A stretch of 64,000 bases of DNA from Stictocephala bisonia (GCA_035578905.1 JAQJVL010000003.1:9322509-9386508); one strand, 5' to 3'. Shown: positions 1-11,136, counted from the stretch's first letter. Translations and numbers: made by a program. The notes: generated from the sequence alone by a model not told the origin.

Positions 1-144
1 CAAATAATGAAAAAAATACATTGAAATCCTATTGATATGGTAAACAATTATTCCAAAAAGAGACTTGTTTTGTGTTTTTATTCATGTCAATAGAGTGGTA
101 ATTGATAACTAATTAAATTAATTTTTAATCGTTTTGAATTTCAG

Positions 145-348
145 TGGACACGTTTTGATGATGTTTTAAATATTTGGCTTCCATCAATGGAGATGGAGCA
201 AAGCTTGATTTTGAGAGAAACCTATATTGACAGCTTGAAAGACTTATTAAAAGCTATGGGAATAGCAAGTGTTCGATGGTCTGTCAAACTTCTTGCAGTT
301 CTATCCGAGTATGCTGAGCAGGATCATACTCTCGATAAATCCTTGTTG
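145..348 (+). CDS. TTI2: TTI2-like gene, penultimate coding exon (5' part outside window)
   Basis: An internal exon of 68 codons, bounded by an acceptor (TTTCAG, ending at 144) and a strong donor (GTAAGT at 349). It reads in phase 0 from a Trp-Thr-Arg start with no stop. The peptide is helical, with a stretch resembling LLKAMGIASVRWSVKLL followed by LSEYAEQ. This is the pattern I associate with the HEAT-repeat protein TTI2, the third subunit of the TELO2-TTI1-TTI2 complex that helps mature PIKK kinases such as mTOR and ATM. It joins in frame to the exon at 8282 across a 7.9-kb intron packed with mobile elements. The family call comes from recognition of the joined peptide; no search was run. 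An unrelated HEAT-like protein remains possible, but the exon itself is well supported. Confidence 0.62.
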
Positions 349-379
349 GTAAGTGTTTTACCTTCTTGACAGACTAATA

Positions 380-2362
380 TATTATTGTTAAATTACTATT
401 AGCTGTTATGTCCTTTCTTTCATTTACTGAAAATATGTTATGAAAATTTATCTCGTAATCAAAATTAAACTGCTCATTCATAAGATTGTCACGATCCTTA
501 CATTTCTCTTTAAAAAATGAATATTTCTTCCCGTGCATTCATATTCCTGCCCTTAATAATAATTGTAACATGTATTACATAGGCCAGACTGTAAATTTCA
601 GCAATATATAAAAACCATTTCTCTGCATTTGAAGCTATGCCCAAAAAAAGCCTGCACAAAGGAACTTATAAGAAGAATCAAGACCTTTGTTTTGGATAGC
701 ATGTTGTAGGGTAGTGGTTCCTGACCAAAAGGGCAGGAGTTAAAACCCTCAAGGACCAAAAGACACTTCATAAAAATATCAGCCAGACCACATGATATTT
801 TACATAAATTAAATAAAAATAGAAAAATAAAATCATTTCGTAATATTAACAGTTAACTTTTTCAACTGTGTGGTTAGCTCAGTCGAATCGGCTTTGCTTT
901 TAGGGCATTACGTTTACTATTGGACACCAAAAGCATTCTACTAATTAATCATGGTTGTTTTTCGTCTGAAATGTCCTATGGTATTGAGGTATGGGATGGC
1001 TCTTTTGCTGCTTCAAAAGTATTTTCGGACGATAAGAGAGCTTTTCGTATTATTAAGGGACTCTCTCCGTTGAGCTCATGTACAGGTGTTTTTAAATAAC
1101 TAAATTTGCTCCCTATTTCTTCACTTTACATCTATAAGGTAATTTATGCTATGATTAACAAACTGTCTGACATAAAAACTGTTGAGTCTGACCACAGATT
1201 TCCACACGTCATGGTGACAATCTGTGTACCCCAAAACATCGCCTGGTTCTATTCCAGAGAGAGACTTTGTATGCTGGAGTGATCTTTTATATCAGACTAC
1301 CCTCGGAACTCAAATGTTCCAATAAAATCAGTTTCCTTCCCCGTCTAAAATCCTTCTTCATAAAAAAAATTGTATAACTTAGACGAATTTATTTCTGGTT
1401 GAGACAAAACTGTTGCCTGTATTGTTGTACATAGCTTCATACTGACTATGTTATACTCTCTTTGGTATGTGTATAGGTACCAAAGATACTATGGTGCCTA
1501 TACACATGTATGTTAATATATCTATATCAATTCTGTTCAACAATTTTGACGGCTGAGATGTATACATGTACTTTATTCAGTAAACTGCTTTGACTATTGA
1601 CTAATTAAAAATTGTACTAACATTTTAATAAATTGCAGGAATAAATATTAAAAAATAATACAGTAAGTAAGCAGAATCATAAAAAACCGGCCCATTAAAG
1701 TGCCAAATATTTGTTTTAAATCGAAAAACTGAACCTATAATGATGCTCAGCTCTTCAGATCGGACACCGACAATAATAAGCCAGTCCTCCGTCAATCGAT
1801 AATTTAATCATTTCAATTTGTTGCTGGTCCTCCAGAAGGAGAATTATTTTCCTATTAATAGTTTCTTGATTAGCATAATACACATTTGTACAAATACAAT
1901 ACAAGTGAACATTAGATAACACAAATTATACAAATGTACATAAGTACAAAATGCACAAATTTTATAGTGGTCTCAATTTTGGCAAACCAAACATTGAATT
2001 TGATTACAAACTTTAAAAATTGAATTTTCATACATTTCAATCTAACTATAGGTAATTCAGAAGGACTTGCTACCTTTGTGGTTTCAGATTTCTTATCTTT
2101 AAAAGCAGAGACATGGTTTTTATATATCTTTTGCTGAAATTTACAGTCTGTAAAATTGCCTTTGTAAAACATGTTACAGTTATTAATAAGGGTAGGATTA
2201 TGAATGCATGGAAGAAATATTAATTTTTAAAGAGAAATAATTAAGGATCGTAACAAAGTTATGAATGAGCAAGTTAATTTTGATTCTGAGATAGTTTTTC
2301 ATAACGTATTTTCAGCAAATAAAAAAAGGACGTAACAGCCAATAGCAATTAGCCAATAATAG
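380..2362. mobile_element. Inverted pair of Penelope-like element fragments (GIY-YIG endonuclease arms)
   Basis: About 260 bp at 380-645 recurs as an inverted copy at 2105-2362. Shared blocks include TATTATTG, TGCTCATTCATAA, ACGATCCTTA, the ATATTTCTTC region and GTAAATTTCAGCAA. On the + strand the left arm reads a degenerate MYYIGQTVNFS. On the - strand the right arm gives an open frame containing QQKIYKNHVSAFKDKK. Together these resemble the GIY-YIG endonuclease found in Penelope-like retroelements, including a preceding Cys. Both arms contain stops or frameshifts. About 1.4 kb separates them and includes a LINE relic. The alternative reading is a foldback DNA transposon with long TIRs that captured this sequence. 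Confidence 0.5.
880..1385 (+). pseudogene. LINE reverse transcriptase C-terminal relic
   Basis: A degenerate frame reads ALRLLLDTKSILLINHG, then SYGIEVWDGSF, then DDKRAFRIIKG and LNLLPISSLYIYKVIYAMIN, with stops between the blocks. This is the thumb and connection region typical of LINE polymerases of the CR1/Jockey kind (YGI..WG, then K(R)AFRII.G, then a leucine-rich helix). Only the 3' end is present, the usual result of 5' truncation during target-primed insertion. It lies between the two inverted Penelope-like arms and inside the TTI2-like intron. It is dead: several in-frame stops and no catalytic FADD box. Confidence 0.6.
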
Positions 2363-2392
2363 TTCAGAGTTGACATTTTGGTGATTCCAGCC

Positions 2393-2750
2393 AATTGTCA
2401 TGAATCAAGATAGGACATCAGCAAACTTACCTTAGAAGACAAGTTCACTAACACCAGAGTAGTAGTAATATACACAAAATAAACACATAATCTCACAAAT
2501 TTTCAATGCTACTGGCATTTTCTTCAGGTGAGTAGAGATTGAGAGACCTGAAGAGAGAGTCTCTCCCTCTCTCACTCCCTCGCCAGTGGCATTGAAAATT
2601 TGTGAGATGTTATTATTTTGTGTATGTTACTACTATTCTGGTGTTAGTGATCTTGTCTTCTAAGGTAAGTTTGCTGATGTCCTATCTCTTTAATATACTA
2701 ATTCCTGGACTAGTGCCCTTTAACTTAACCTAAAATTGTCATGAATCAAG
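2393..2750 (-). repeat. Hairpin retroelement with 17-bp target site duplication
   Basis: The element at 2410-2733 is flanked by identical 17-bp copies (AATTGTCATGAATCAAG at 2393-2409 and 2734-2750). Its body is a large inverted repeat. The left arm ATAGGACATCAGCAAACTTA pairs with a right arm ending GATGTCCTAT, and about 100 bp of each arm is complementary around a CT-rich loop. A second copy lies at 28508-28800 in the opposite orientation, with the same extension beyond one arm (GGTTAA, GGCACTAG, CCAGGAATTAGTA). A long TSD with no DNA-transposon TIR signature suggests LINE-type retroposition. Each arm carries AAGGTAAG, a good 5' splice-site sequence. Confidence 0.7.
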
Positions 2751-3152
2751 TATTAGTACATAAGTAGAATAGTTGAACACCAGTTTTTCTTTTCATTTGC
2801 GGATCTCTCTGGTCTGAAGAAGGTAAATGTGATTTGCCTATATTGATTACCATATTTTTGCATTTATATTGTAATAAATTTGTGCTCTGTGATAAATACT
2901 TGTGATTTTTCCACTTATGTGTGATCATCTTTAAATAGAAGAAAATCCCATTTTACAAATTATTCATAAATACAAAAAGAAGAAGGCCAACAAATTTATT
3001 ACCTATTTAATAATACTTCTCACATATTAACCAGACTTTTTCACAAGTATACACTTAAATATGCTAATTATAGATGACGTCAAACAGCAACAAACTACAT
3101 GTTACTGCTACTACAAACTACAGAGTTTATCATTTTTGAAAATTTAATATAT
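2751..3152. other. Intronic spacer, nothing recognised
   Basis: AT-rich intron sequence of the TTI2-like gene. A 60-codon open frame on the - strand has no recognisable features and is probably chance. Confidence 0.5.
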
Positions 3153-4927
3153 TACCCCAGTAGCAAAAATTGTTGGCAAATTGTTGGCCCAATGTAGCTG
3201 CTAACGGTTGGCCAACGGTATGTTTTGGCAGTAAGTCTTACGGTTGGCCAACAAACCAATTCCCAACGTAGGGCCAACCATCAACTATGTTGTTGGGCCA
3301 ACCAATAATAAAGTTGTTGGGCCAACAGTTTTAAATACCAGCAGCCAACTGTAAATTTGTGCCCATAAATAAAACCAAAAAAATATATTGCTAAATGTTT
3401 CAAAATTATATTTTTTGCACTTCAGGAGCCTGAAATATTTTCATACTGTTATAGTACCCAATTTAACTATCTGTTCCATTGTTATTGGAGAGTGAAGTGT
3501 AAAATATCGACATTCAATATCTTATGATTATTTAAATTCAAATTCCTTGAAATGAAATAATACTATCATAAATATACCATGGCACTAATAATTATTTAAC
3601 TACTTTAACTTTGCAAGATATTATAGAATCCAAAAATAATCTGTAGCCATGGCAGGAAATCAAATAAAAAACTTGTACATTTATGTATAAGGCCTAAGAT
3701 ATAATCAAATTTTACAAACTTTGTATTTTATATTAATAATGTAAAAAACTGTTTAATTCCATTATTTACAAAAGCTAACCAAACATATGATCCAACTGTC
3801 AAGAACCTGAAATATTAAGAAACTAGCACAATATGTCCGGTAACATTCAACAATAGTCAATGTTGGAATATATATTTTACTCTAATAAAAAAGCTCTTTA
3901 CTAAAATTAACCAATTTCCTTTAAAAAATTAATTGTATCTATGCAATATGGGAGTAATGGGTTATAAATTAAAGAGATATGCGACATAATTATGATTTAT
4001 TAAAACAAATGGACAAAACACAAAATAAAAAGTATATACATAAAAACCTCTTTACCTCAGAGACAAATATTTTTTTGTTTATGTTTATACATTTAACATA
4101 TTGCAAAAACTTACTATCGTTGCACACAAGAAGTTTTTAATCCTCGAACTGGCAGTTATTTTTTCCCAGTGGGAGGCCATTTTTGCCTAACATGCAGATG
4201 TTTGTTATATAATTCATAAACAAATAGTTATTTACTATAAACCTACTTATATTATGTATCATTATGTTCATAAATATGTAAGCTATCATATAAAATATGA
4301 ATTATATCAAAAAAGTTGTTCCCTTTTTCATTGTATATAACATATATGTAAACATTCTAAATTTATAAATCATGAAAAAAGGAGGGTACCCCTTAAAACA
4401 ATGTTAAGATAATAAAATTAAAAATATGAAACAGCCAAAATATTCTAAATTTCATTTACTTTTAGGAAATATATACATTATAAATCATATAAGTGAAAAT
4501 AAAATTTACTTGAAATTTAAAACCACAAACACTAAATCAGCTGATCATTTGTTACCATGGAAACAGTAATATTAATAAATGTTCAATAGAATTTAGTATA
4601 CACACTGCAGAGTTTATTTTTATACAAAAATTTGGCTAAACACATGCTCTATTTTATAAATAATAAGGTTATTTAAATATATATAGCGATAAAAAAAATA
4701 GTTATATACAGAATAATAACCTTTCAGGTTATGACATATATAAATATTTCAAGAGCTATTTTAGCCTTATATATTTCCCTGATATTTCATTTTATATTAT
4801 TATAATATCGTTAAATACACAATGATCAACATACAAACATTCTAAAACGCATAATTACATAATAAATATTTTCCACGTCCATATATTTACATACAATTAG
4901 CACTCCAATGGCAAATTTTTCCTATTC

Positions 4928-4998
4928 CTAATCGTTATATATCAAATGGATTTCTGCATCGGTGGCTTGTTGGGTATGTAGATTTTTCCTGATAATTC
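4928..4998 (-). CDS. DUF4806-type protein, terminal exon
   Basis: A short last exon. The acceptor on the - strand is TTTTTTTCAG (AG complementing 4999-5000). The exon begins with two bases that complete a Gly codon with the single base left by the exon at 5776-5935. It then reads IIRKNLHTQQATDAEIHLIY and Asn-Asp, then stops (TAG complementing 4928-4930). The ATDAEI block is typical of the C-terminus of DUF4806 proteins. Phase agreement with the upstream exon across a 777-bp intron supports both calls. Confidence 0.65.
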
Positions 4999-5775
4999 CT
5001 GAAAAAAAATTTCAAAACTAGTTTTAAAAACCAAACAGACCAAAATGTTTAATATTTGCTTATGATTACTGTTATACTTAAAAATTATAAATATAAAGCA
5101 GTCTTAACAATCAATAAAAATAAAACATTTCTAAACAATTTTGATTCACTAAAGTAAACAATTTTATTGTGCACAATGCAATAAATTAGGTTAGCCAATC
5201 TTAAAACATGATAAACTGTAAATCATGATGTTTTTAGTTTGTTATCTTAGTTTAAGTTAAGTTCACTTATATTATTGTCAACTTGAAATACATTTTTTAT
5301 TAAATAAACAAACATGTTATGGATGTTTTTTTTATTATTGGGACTAATATATATTATACTTATTAGATGCCTACTTAGTTTATGATGTGCCACAAAAATT
5401 TGTAGAAAGGTCTCTATGCTCATCCAGAAACAATAGACTGCATTTACAATTTAATTAAATCTGCCTTCCATACATTAACTAATTTGCTATCAGGCATGCT
5501 TTAGAATGTCACCTCATGGAATGTTTGCTTTTTAGGTGGTCTCGTATGTTCCACTAACTCATTACAACTATTTTCGCTTAACACTGTCAATAGTGGAATT
5601 TTCATTTTTAAATACAACCCATTTCAAAATTTTGTATGCAAGGGAATAACATTGCAACTTCAAAAACCCATGTATTAAAATATCATTATGTTGGAAATTT
5701 GTTTAATATGAAGTTAAGTCTCTGCAAGAAGAAATTGTTACTATTAATTTCCAATTTATTTGAACATTAGCTTAC

Positions 5776-5935
5776 CTGGTATGAGCTGTACGACAGCCAA
5801 ATCCTTCAAAGGTTTCTTGTTCTGCTTCCCCATCCAATTGTACTCTACTGCAACTGTGTTTGTGAATATTGCTTGGAGCATATTTCTAACTGCGCGAGAA
5901 ATCTTTATTCCACCCAATATGCCAAGTTTTGACAC
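5776..5935 (-). CDS. DUF4806-type protein, penultimate exon
   Basis: An exon of 160 bp between acceptor TTTCTAG and donor CAG/GTAAGCT on the - strand. It reads VSKLGILGGIKISRAVRNML, then QAIFTNTVAVEYNWMGKQ, then NKKPLKDLAVVQLIP. The order LGG, FTN..A..YNW.G, KK, L..L is the DUF4806 core. DUF4806 is a domain of unknown function that is common in insect and cnidarian repeat-derived proteins. No stops interrupt it. Upstream exons were not identified with confidence. A possible short exon ending at a GTATGC donor lies near 6975-7008, and another donor (GTAAGTA) lies near 7640. The gene is internal to the transposon at 3155-8137, so it is probably element-encoded rather than a host gene. Confidence 0.7.
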
Positions 5936-8281
5936 CTAGAAACCGTAAAATAAAAAACATGTACTATCAAGTAAAAAACTCTGTTTCACACTAATGCGAT
6001 ACTGGGACACAAAACATGGGTCTCTGTTTAATTTACTGCTTGGAATCGAGTTCAGTTAAACGACATTTTGAATAGCTGAGTTCGGATAACCAGTAGACCA
6101 CTGAATTTATTTGATTGTCATAGTTATGTGTAAGAAATAGAATGCATTTTAATTGCGATATTTAGAAACCACCACCAATACACAGTTACTTGCAATTACA
6201 TTGAGAATAAAAAAGATTTTATTATAATTTCCACAACAGGCTGGACAAAGTCAATACAAATCAAGATTTCATTTACAGTAAGCAGTTTAAATCAATATTA
6301 AATTAGTAGTATACATAACACTTTCACATAACATCCAAAACATTCCATCCCAAAAACATTCTTTTTTGCAGAGAGTCTTCCACTCCTACCTTACTATAGT
6401 CAAACCAATTTTTATCTAATTCCATAACAAGAAACATCTCGTAGGGCTATGAAACATAAAACAAAATTTTTCAACTTTTGTGTCAAGTCGAATAATGGAG
6501 AGTAACATAAATAGCCTACGCTAATGAATTTTTGATTGGGCATAATAACTTTTTTTAGCTACACCACTGTTGAACCTTATCGAACTGACTGAAATAAATA
6601 GATAGCCAATTATTATTTAGGAAAGAATAGAGCTAAGGTCAACAACTAAGGTTTTATGGTTACGAATCATTATATAATCACTGCCATAAGCAAAAAGGGC
6701 TGAGCTTTTAGATTGAACTTCCCTGAGAGGCTGTTAATACAATCAAACTTAAACAATCAATGTTTAGGTAAGTAAACCAAGTACTAATAGTAAAATATAA
6801 GATATTTAAATTGCAGGTATCAATATTATAACAAACTAAACAATATTATACAAACTTATAAAATACAATAACAATTAAACAATATTAGGCCTATATAGAA
6901 ATAAACTAAACTACTAAATAAGTAAGTTTAAGTAAATAACTGTCTTGTAATTTAAACAGTAAACACAAGGCATACCTCAACTCGAATGACGAAAGTAACC
7001 TCAGACACTTGTCTACTAATTATTCTATACTAAACCTGCTCTATACTAATTCTGTTAATAATGATAGAAGCCTATCCTTCTGTTTTGAAATACATTAGAT
7101 ATCAATTTATACACAATATCTGTATTATAATTGAGATCAGATTATTAACTGCCTTTGTTAGGCCTAATAAAGTTTGCCTGTTTTACAAGCCTCTTTTGAA
7201 AGCACAATCACAAAAATGGTATACCTAGGTCAATTGTATTTAAAATATTGACTTTTTATATTTAAAATATACTAATAAAAGTCCATATAAACATTACAAA
7301 ACAAGATAATTATATACAGCCTAGAGGAAATTACCTTAACAGCTGGCAAGTTTAGGTTAAAACTCCGGAGTGTTTACCTTTAAAAGGTTACTCTAAAACC
7401 ATGAATAAATGTAACAAACTAAAATCTTGCTAACATTTTGAAAGGTTGCTCAAAACGTAACATTCACCTGCATTCCACCTAGAGCTGTACGAGCTAGAGT
7501 TAATAGCTAGAATTAATTTAATTCATATCAAATTAAATTGAGCATTCAAAAATATTGCTTAGTTTAAATAACTATATATTAATAATAATTATTATGCTAC
7601 TATTCATATTTTCAGACTAACTCTAAACATCTCGCATTTTACTTACCAGTATAATGACCGATGAATTTCTTCTTATGAAAAACTGCCACAACTTTGAAAC
7701 TAGAACTAAACAAAACGAACGCCACGCTAACCTACATTACAACAAACACAAGACAAGAGTTGAACATAAATTGGCGGTAATGTGGCGGCATTGCAGTTCG
7801 GTTCAGTCATACGTACGCGCGCATGCGCATCATGCGATATGAATCTGTCAGCGTCTACGAACTACGTTTTCTAGTTATCAGTTGAAGTCCGTTACATATA
7901 TTATTTTACTTTTACTTGAAGTTTTAAACTTTTAACTGTATATTACGTGTTTAAGTACTTGATAACACACATTTCATTATTAAGTCAATAAATAACTACC
8001 GGCCAACAGCGGGCCAACAAAATGACGGTAAAAACATGTTGGCCCATCGTTGGCAGATGGTTGGAATTTTTGCCAACGATTCCCCGACCATGCCAACCAT
8101 TTTTCAACGTTGGGTGCAACGGTTAGTGCTACTGGGGTAATGGTTATTAAATTTTTAGTGATTTTATTTTGACATATTATTGATTGTAGTTTAATTGGTT
8201 TTCCTTCAAAGCTATTTTTAATACCAAATAATGATATATTGTTACTGATGTTGGCTTGACATGTTTTAATTTTTGTTTCAG

Positions 8282-8548
8282 TGTTTACTTATATTTATCA
8301 AATCAACTTGGCCGAAGATTTCATCAAATGCTCATTCCATTTGCTTTATTCTCATGAAATCAACAATTAAAATGTATAGAGAAGCAGCAACAAAAAATCC
8401 TTCACAAAGCACTGAACAATTACTTAAAGATTGTTTTTATCATTTAAAGAAGACTTCTGATGAAAAATGCACCAGGTTAATCAATGAGCTTAAAGAAGAT
8501 TGTGAATTGAATAGATTTTGTAAACATATACTTCAGGAAAGTTATTAA
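8282..8548 (+). CDS. TTI2: TTI2-like gene, terminal coding exon with stop
   Basis: The last coding exon of the gene at 145-348. The acceptor is TTTGTTTCAG ending at 8281. Reading starts in phase 0 at TGT, runs 88 codons and stops at TAA (8546-8548). The segment FIKSTWPKISSNAH matches the conserved Trp-Pro motif near the C-terminus of Tti2-family proteins, and it is followed by a charged helical tail ending CKHILQESY. The stop overlaps ATTAAA, a possible weak polyadenylation signal. Phase agreement between the two exons (0/0) and the lack of internal stops argue for a functional gene. Codon use is AT-rich, like the surroundings. The first Met-like codon of the open frame is a TTG inside the intron and is not a start. 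Confidence 0.65.
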   Translation, partial: CLLIFIKSTWPKISSNAHSICFILMKSTIKMYREAATKNPSQSTEQLLKDCFYHLKKTSDEKCTRLINELKEDCELNRFCKHILQESY

Positions 8549-8850
8549 AGAATTTACTTAAATATTTTACAGCTTTTTTTATTTAACTACTGTCCTAAAA
8601 TTAAATTCACATGTTCTGAGTGATTTCCTCTCCATGAGATTCAACTAATGTATTTTTTGCTCCAGCTAATTTTGGGAGAGGACTTAAAATTTCAGAAGAC
8701 CTTTTTCTGAAAATAGAATTCAATTGAGCTATTGCATTTTACATGAAGTCATTCCTGGTCTTGAATAAGGACTTTAAAGAGCATCTTCAGGTGAGGAATC
8801 AATCAGGATCAGAAGTCACATGGTGAAATCCGGCCACTGAAAGAAGTCAC
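8549..8850. other. TTI2-like 3' flank, nothing else recognised
   Basis: AT-rich 3' flank containing the presumed 3' UTR. No further feature is seen before the SINE at 8855. Confidence 0.5.
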
Positions 8851-8854
8851 TGAT

Positions 8855-8990
8855 TTTGCCGGTGTGGTAGCTCAGTGGTTAAGGTTTCGGACTGCTGAAG
8901 GCAAGGTCTCCACTGAGCCAATTGTCGGTACTTCACTCGTTGAATAAAGTTCACGCACAGGCTTGCAAGCCCATGTGAATTGGCAAGTTA
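8855..8990 (+). repeat. tRNA-derived SINE, copy 1
   Basis: Contains the pol III A-box-like TGGTAGCTCAGTGGTTAAGG, as in a tRNA 5' half, followed by a degenerate B-box region. A non-tRNA body (CACAGGCTTGCAAGCCCATG, then GAATTGGCAAG) follows. A second copy at 37405-37560 has the same head (CGGTGGTTAAGG) and tail (CAGCTCATGGGAATTGCCAG). The cloverleaf is not intact, so this is a SINE and not a tRNA gene. Confidence 0.6.
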
Positions 8991-9188
8991 AGTTTTTAAA
9001 ACATTAGAAATATTTTGTGATAGGAGAGACTGGAGTAAAGAACGTATTTTGCCAAGAACAAATGAGTGAACAGCAGCACTGCACTGGTGGTGTGGTCTGA
9101 CACAGCAGGCAATAGTTTGTCAGGATATAACCACATAGAGCTAAGCCATACAATTGACTAATGAAACAAAAGCATATGAGTTCTGTGA

Positions 9189-9464
9189 AACCAGGTTTTG
9201 TGTCCTGTGAAATTAGTTCATGTTGACTATATCTCTACATCCCTCACTCCAGAACATGCTGAGCAAAGTGACCAATATCTAGATCGCATCATAGGCTCAT
9301 GTCTATTGCAAATAAACAGCCTTGAACAGTCTGTTTCTAGAGTCAACTCTATCCAGATAGCTCATACAGGAAAAGCGTATACACTGTTTAAGCAGTATGC
9401 AGGGAAAACGCACTACATGATCATTCATTTAGGATGCGACATTGTCGCATTGAACGAGTATTAA
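9189..9464 (+). CDS. Unassigned open frame, possible exon or relic
   Basis: An open frame of about 90 codons with no ATG start, ending at a TAA (9462-9464). The longest informative stretch reads SIQIAHTGKAYTLFKQYAGK, then THYMIIHLGCDIVALNEY. It looks protein-like: balanced composition, and better GC content than its surroundings. An AG at 9193-9194 could be an acceptor. I do not recognise the family. No neighbouring exon could be joined to it, so it may be a fragment of a retrocopy or a repeat. Confidence 0.25.
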   Translation, partial: NQVLCPVKLVHVDYISTSLTPEHAEQSDQYLDRIIGSCLLQINSLEQSVSRVNSIQIAHTGKAYTLFKQYAGKTHYMIIHLGCDIVALNEY

Positions 9465-9469
9465 ATCTC

Positions 9470-10100
9470 AATTATTATCAGCTGATAAGTACTTATTATT
9501 GTAATATCAAATTTAAATATGGTAAGTTGACTGAGTTCAATTTGGCAACACCACCCAGTTAACAGCCGCTGGACGCGCTTTAAAGTGGACAGTTAACACA
9601 CTACGAACAATTTTCTAACACTTTTGTGAGACTGAGCTATATGGGTAGAGTTATTTATCTGTGGTTATACATTTTATTAATAGTACAACCCTAAGATTAG
9701 CACTCAATGAACTATTCCATATCAGTTAAAAACACAATAAGCATGAATTTGCATCAAACTTGGTTGATGTTGAGAGTTTTCACTGATACGCTGAACCTTG
9801 GTCTGCAGTCATATATATTGCCTGTTATGAGTGCTTTAAAAAAATAGGGTAAATTCTTGATCATTCAAAAATGGCCTAAACACTATCATCATATTGCTTT
9901 TATTCTGCTGACAAATCTTTTGAAAATAACATTATATAAACTCTACATAATCTTAAAGCAAATATTTTGTTAAACTTGAATAAACTAAACCCTTACTGAT
10001 TCTCATCTCTGTGATAATAGTGGATGTTTTTAGCATAACCACATTTAAATTAGGTGAATTTTGAAGGTGAGAGATTGATCTAGAGTAACTCCCATGTACG
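9470..10100. other. Intergenic, nothing recognised
   Basis: AT-rich sequence with no supported open frame or repeat structure. It includes the left flank of the hAT MITE. Confidence 0.5.
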
Positions 10101-11136
10101 GGTGTTCACAGGGCCGGCGCGACCCTATAGGCGAACTAGGCGACTGCCTAGGGCGCCGACACTCCAGGGGCGCCAGAGAAAAAAACGGAAAAACCAGTTT
10201 TAAAGGAAAACTTTTTTGGGGTAAAATAATTTACTGCAAATTTGTTGACGATAAAAGTAAAACAAAGAAGTTGAGTTTTAATTGACGCAAGGTATTGTTG
10301 GTGGGAATTGCAAAATTACGTCCTTGAGTGTGACTGTGAGTAGTGGTGTAGTTAGCACTGTGAGAAGTTGCACGAAGCATTAACCTTGGTGACTTGGTGT
10401 CATCGTTTGCAAAGAAAAAAGCAAGAAAACAAAAGTTTTAATTGTGTTCATTTATTAATGTTTATACATTTTTGCTGTAACTTTTCACTGTTATGATTAA
10501 ATAAAGTGTTAATTAATCATTATTATTGTAGTTTGTTTTCAGCCTAAATTTTCAAATTTTGGTGAAGTTAACAATCAAATATGTTCAAAAATACGTGTTA
10601 CATATTAAATAGAATTCTGAAGAAATATTTTGAAAAATACAGACATTTAAACATGCACTGACTAGTAAGGTCTTCATTTTTGTCATCAAAGTACCCATAT
10701 TCTTTGATCCCGTGCTTAGCAGTCAAAATTTTCTGGACATTCTCTTATACAGGATTATATCAATTAAAAGCTTACTTAAAAAGCTTATTTTAAAACAATG
10801 CCAAATTGAGTCGTGTTTGATATAATTTTCACTGTTTTTCTTTAACGTAAAATAAAAAAAAAGGTACACCCCAAATAAAATTAATACTGTATGTGTATGT
10901 GACGTGTAACTAAGCTGTCACTGGTTTGGGTTTACGAGCAGGGACCATTATGAATGTGTTCGGAGTACAATAGGGGTCTACAAAATCAGATAAGATGTTT
11001 GGGTCGGTTTAGTGTACGGGTTTTAAAGGGGAGCTGGGATGAGGTAGTTTTTTATCACTATAAATATAAATAGGGGCGAAATAAAAAATTTTTCGCCTAG
11101 GGCGCCGTAACCTCTAGCGCCGGCCCTGGGTGTTCA
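10101..11136. mobile_element. Non-autonomous hAT element with perfect 8-bp TSD
   Basis: The element spans 10109-11128 (1020 bp). Its ends CAGGGCCGGCGC and GCGCCGGCCCTG are perfect inverted repeats, and an inner block GCCTAGGGCGCC is shared further in. It is flanked by GGTGTTCA at 10101-10108 and 11129-11136. An 8-bp TSD with CAGGG-type termini is the hallmark of the hAT superfamily. No transposase frame is present inside. The conserved ends and intact TSD indicate a fairly recent insertion. Confidence 0.9.

Larger units (their letters stand above)
3155..8137 (-). mobile_element. 5-kb DNA transposon with TIR CCCCAGTAGCA and a DUF4806-type gene
   Basis: The left end CCCCAGTAGCA (3155) and right end TGCTACTGGGG (8137) are perfect inverted repeats flanked by TA on both sides (3153-3154 and 8138-8139), consistent with a TA target duplication. 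Inside each end lies a cluster of variants of GGTTGGCCAACGG and TTGGGCCAACCA: at least five between 3200 and 3350, and several between 7995 and 8110. On the - strand the element encodes at least the last two exons of a DUF4806-like protein. A GC-rich patch near 7800 could be its promoter. No transposase catalytic domain was found, so the copy may be non-autonomous or decayed. It sits in the TTI2-like intron. Confidence 0.75.

Noticed and set aside
8861..8935. tRNA gene at TGGTAGCTCAGTGGTTAAGG
   Set aside because: The A-box region is good, but the B box and acceptor stem do not fold. A second copy at 37405 shows it is a SINE head.
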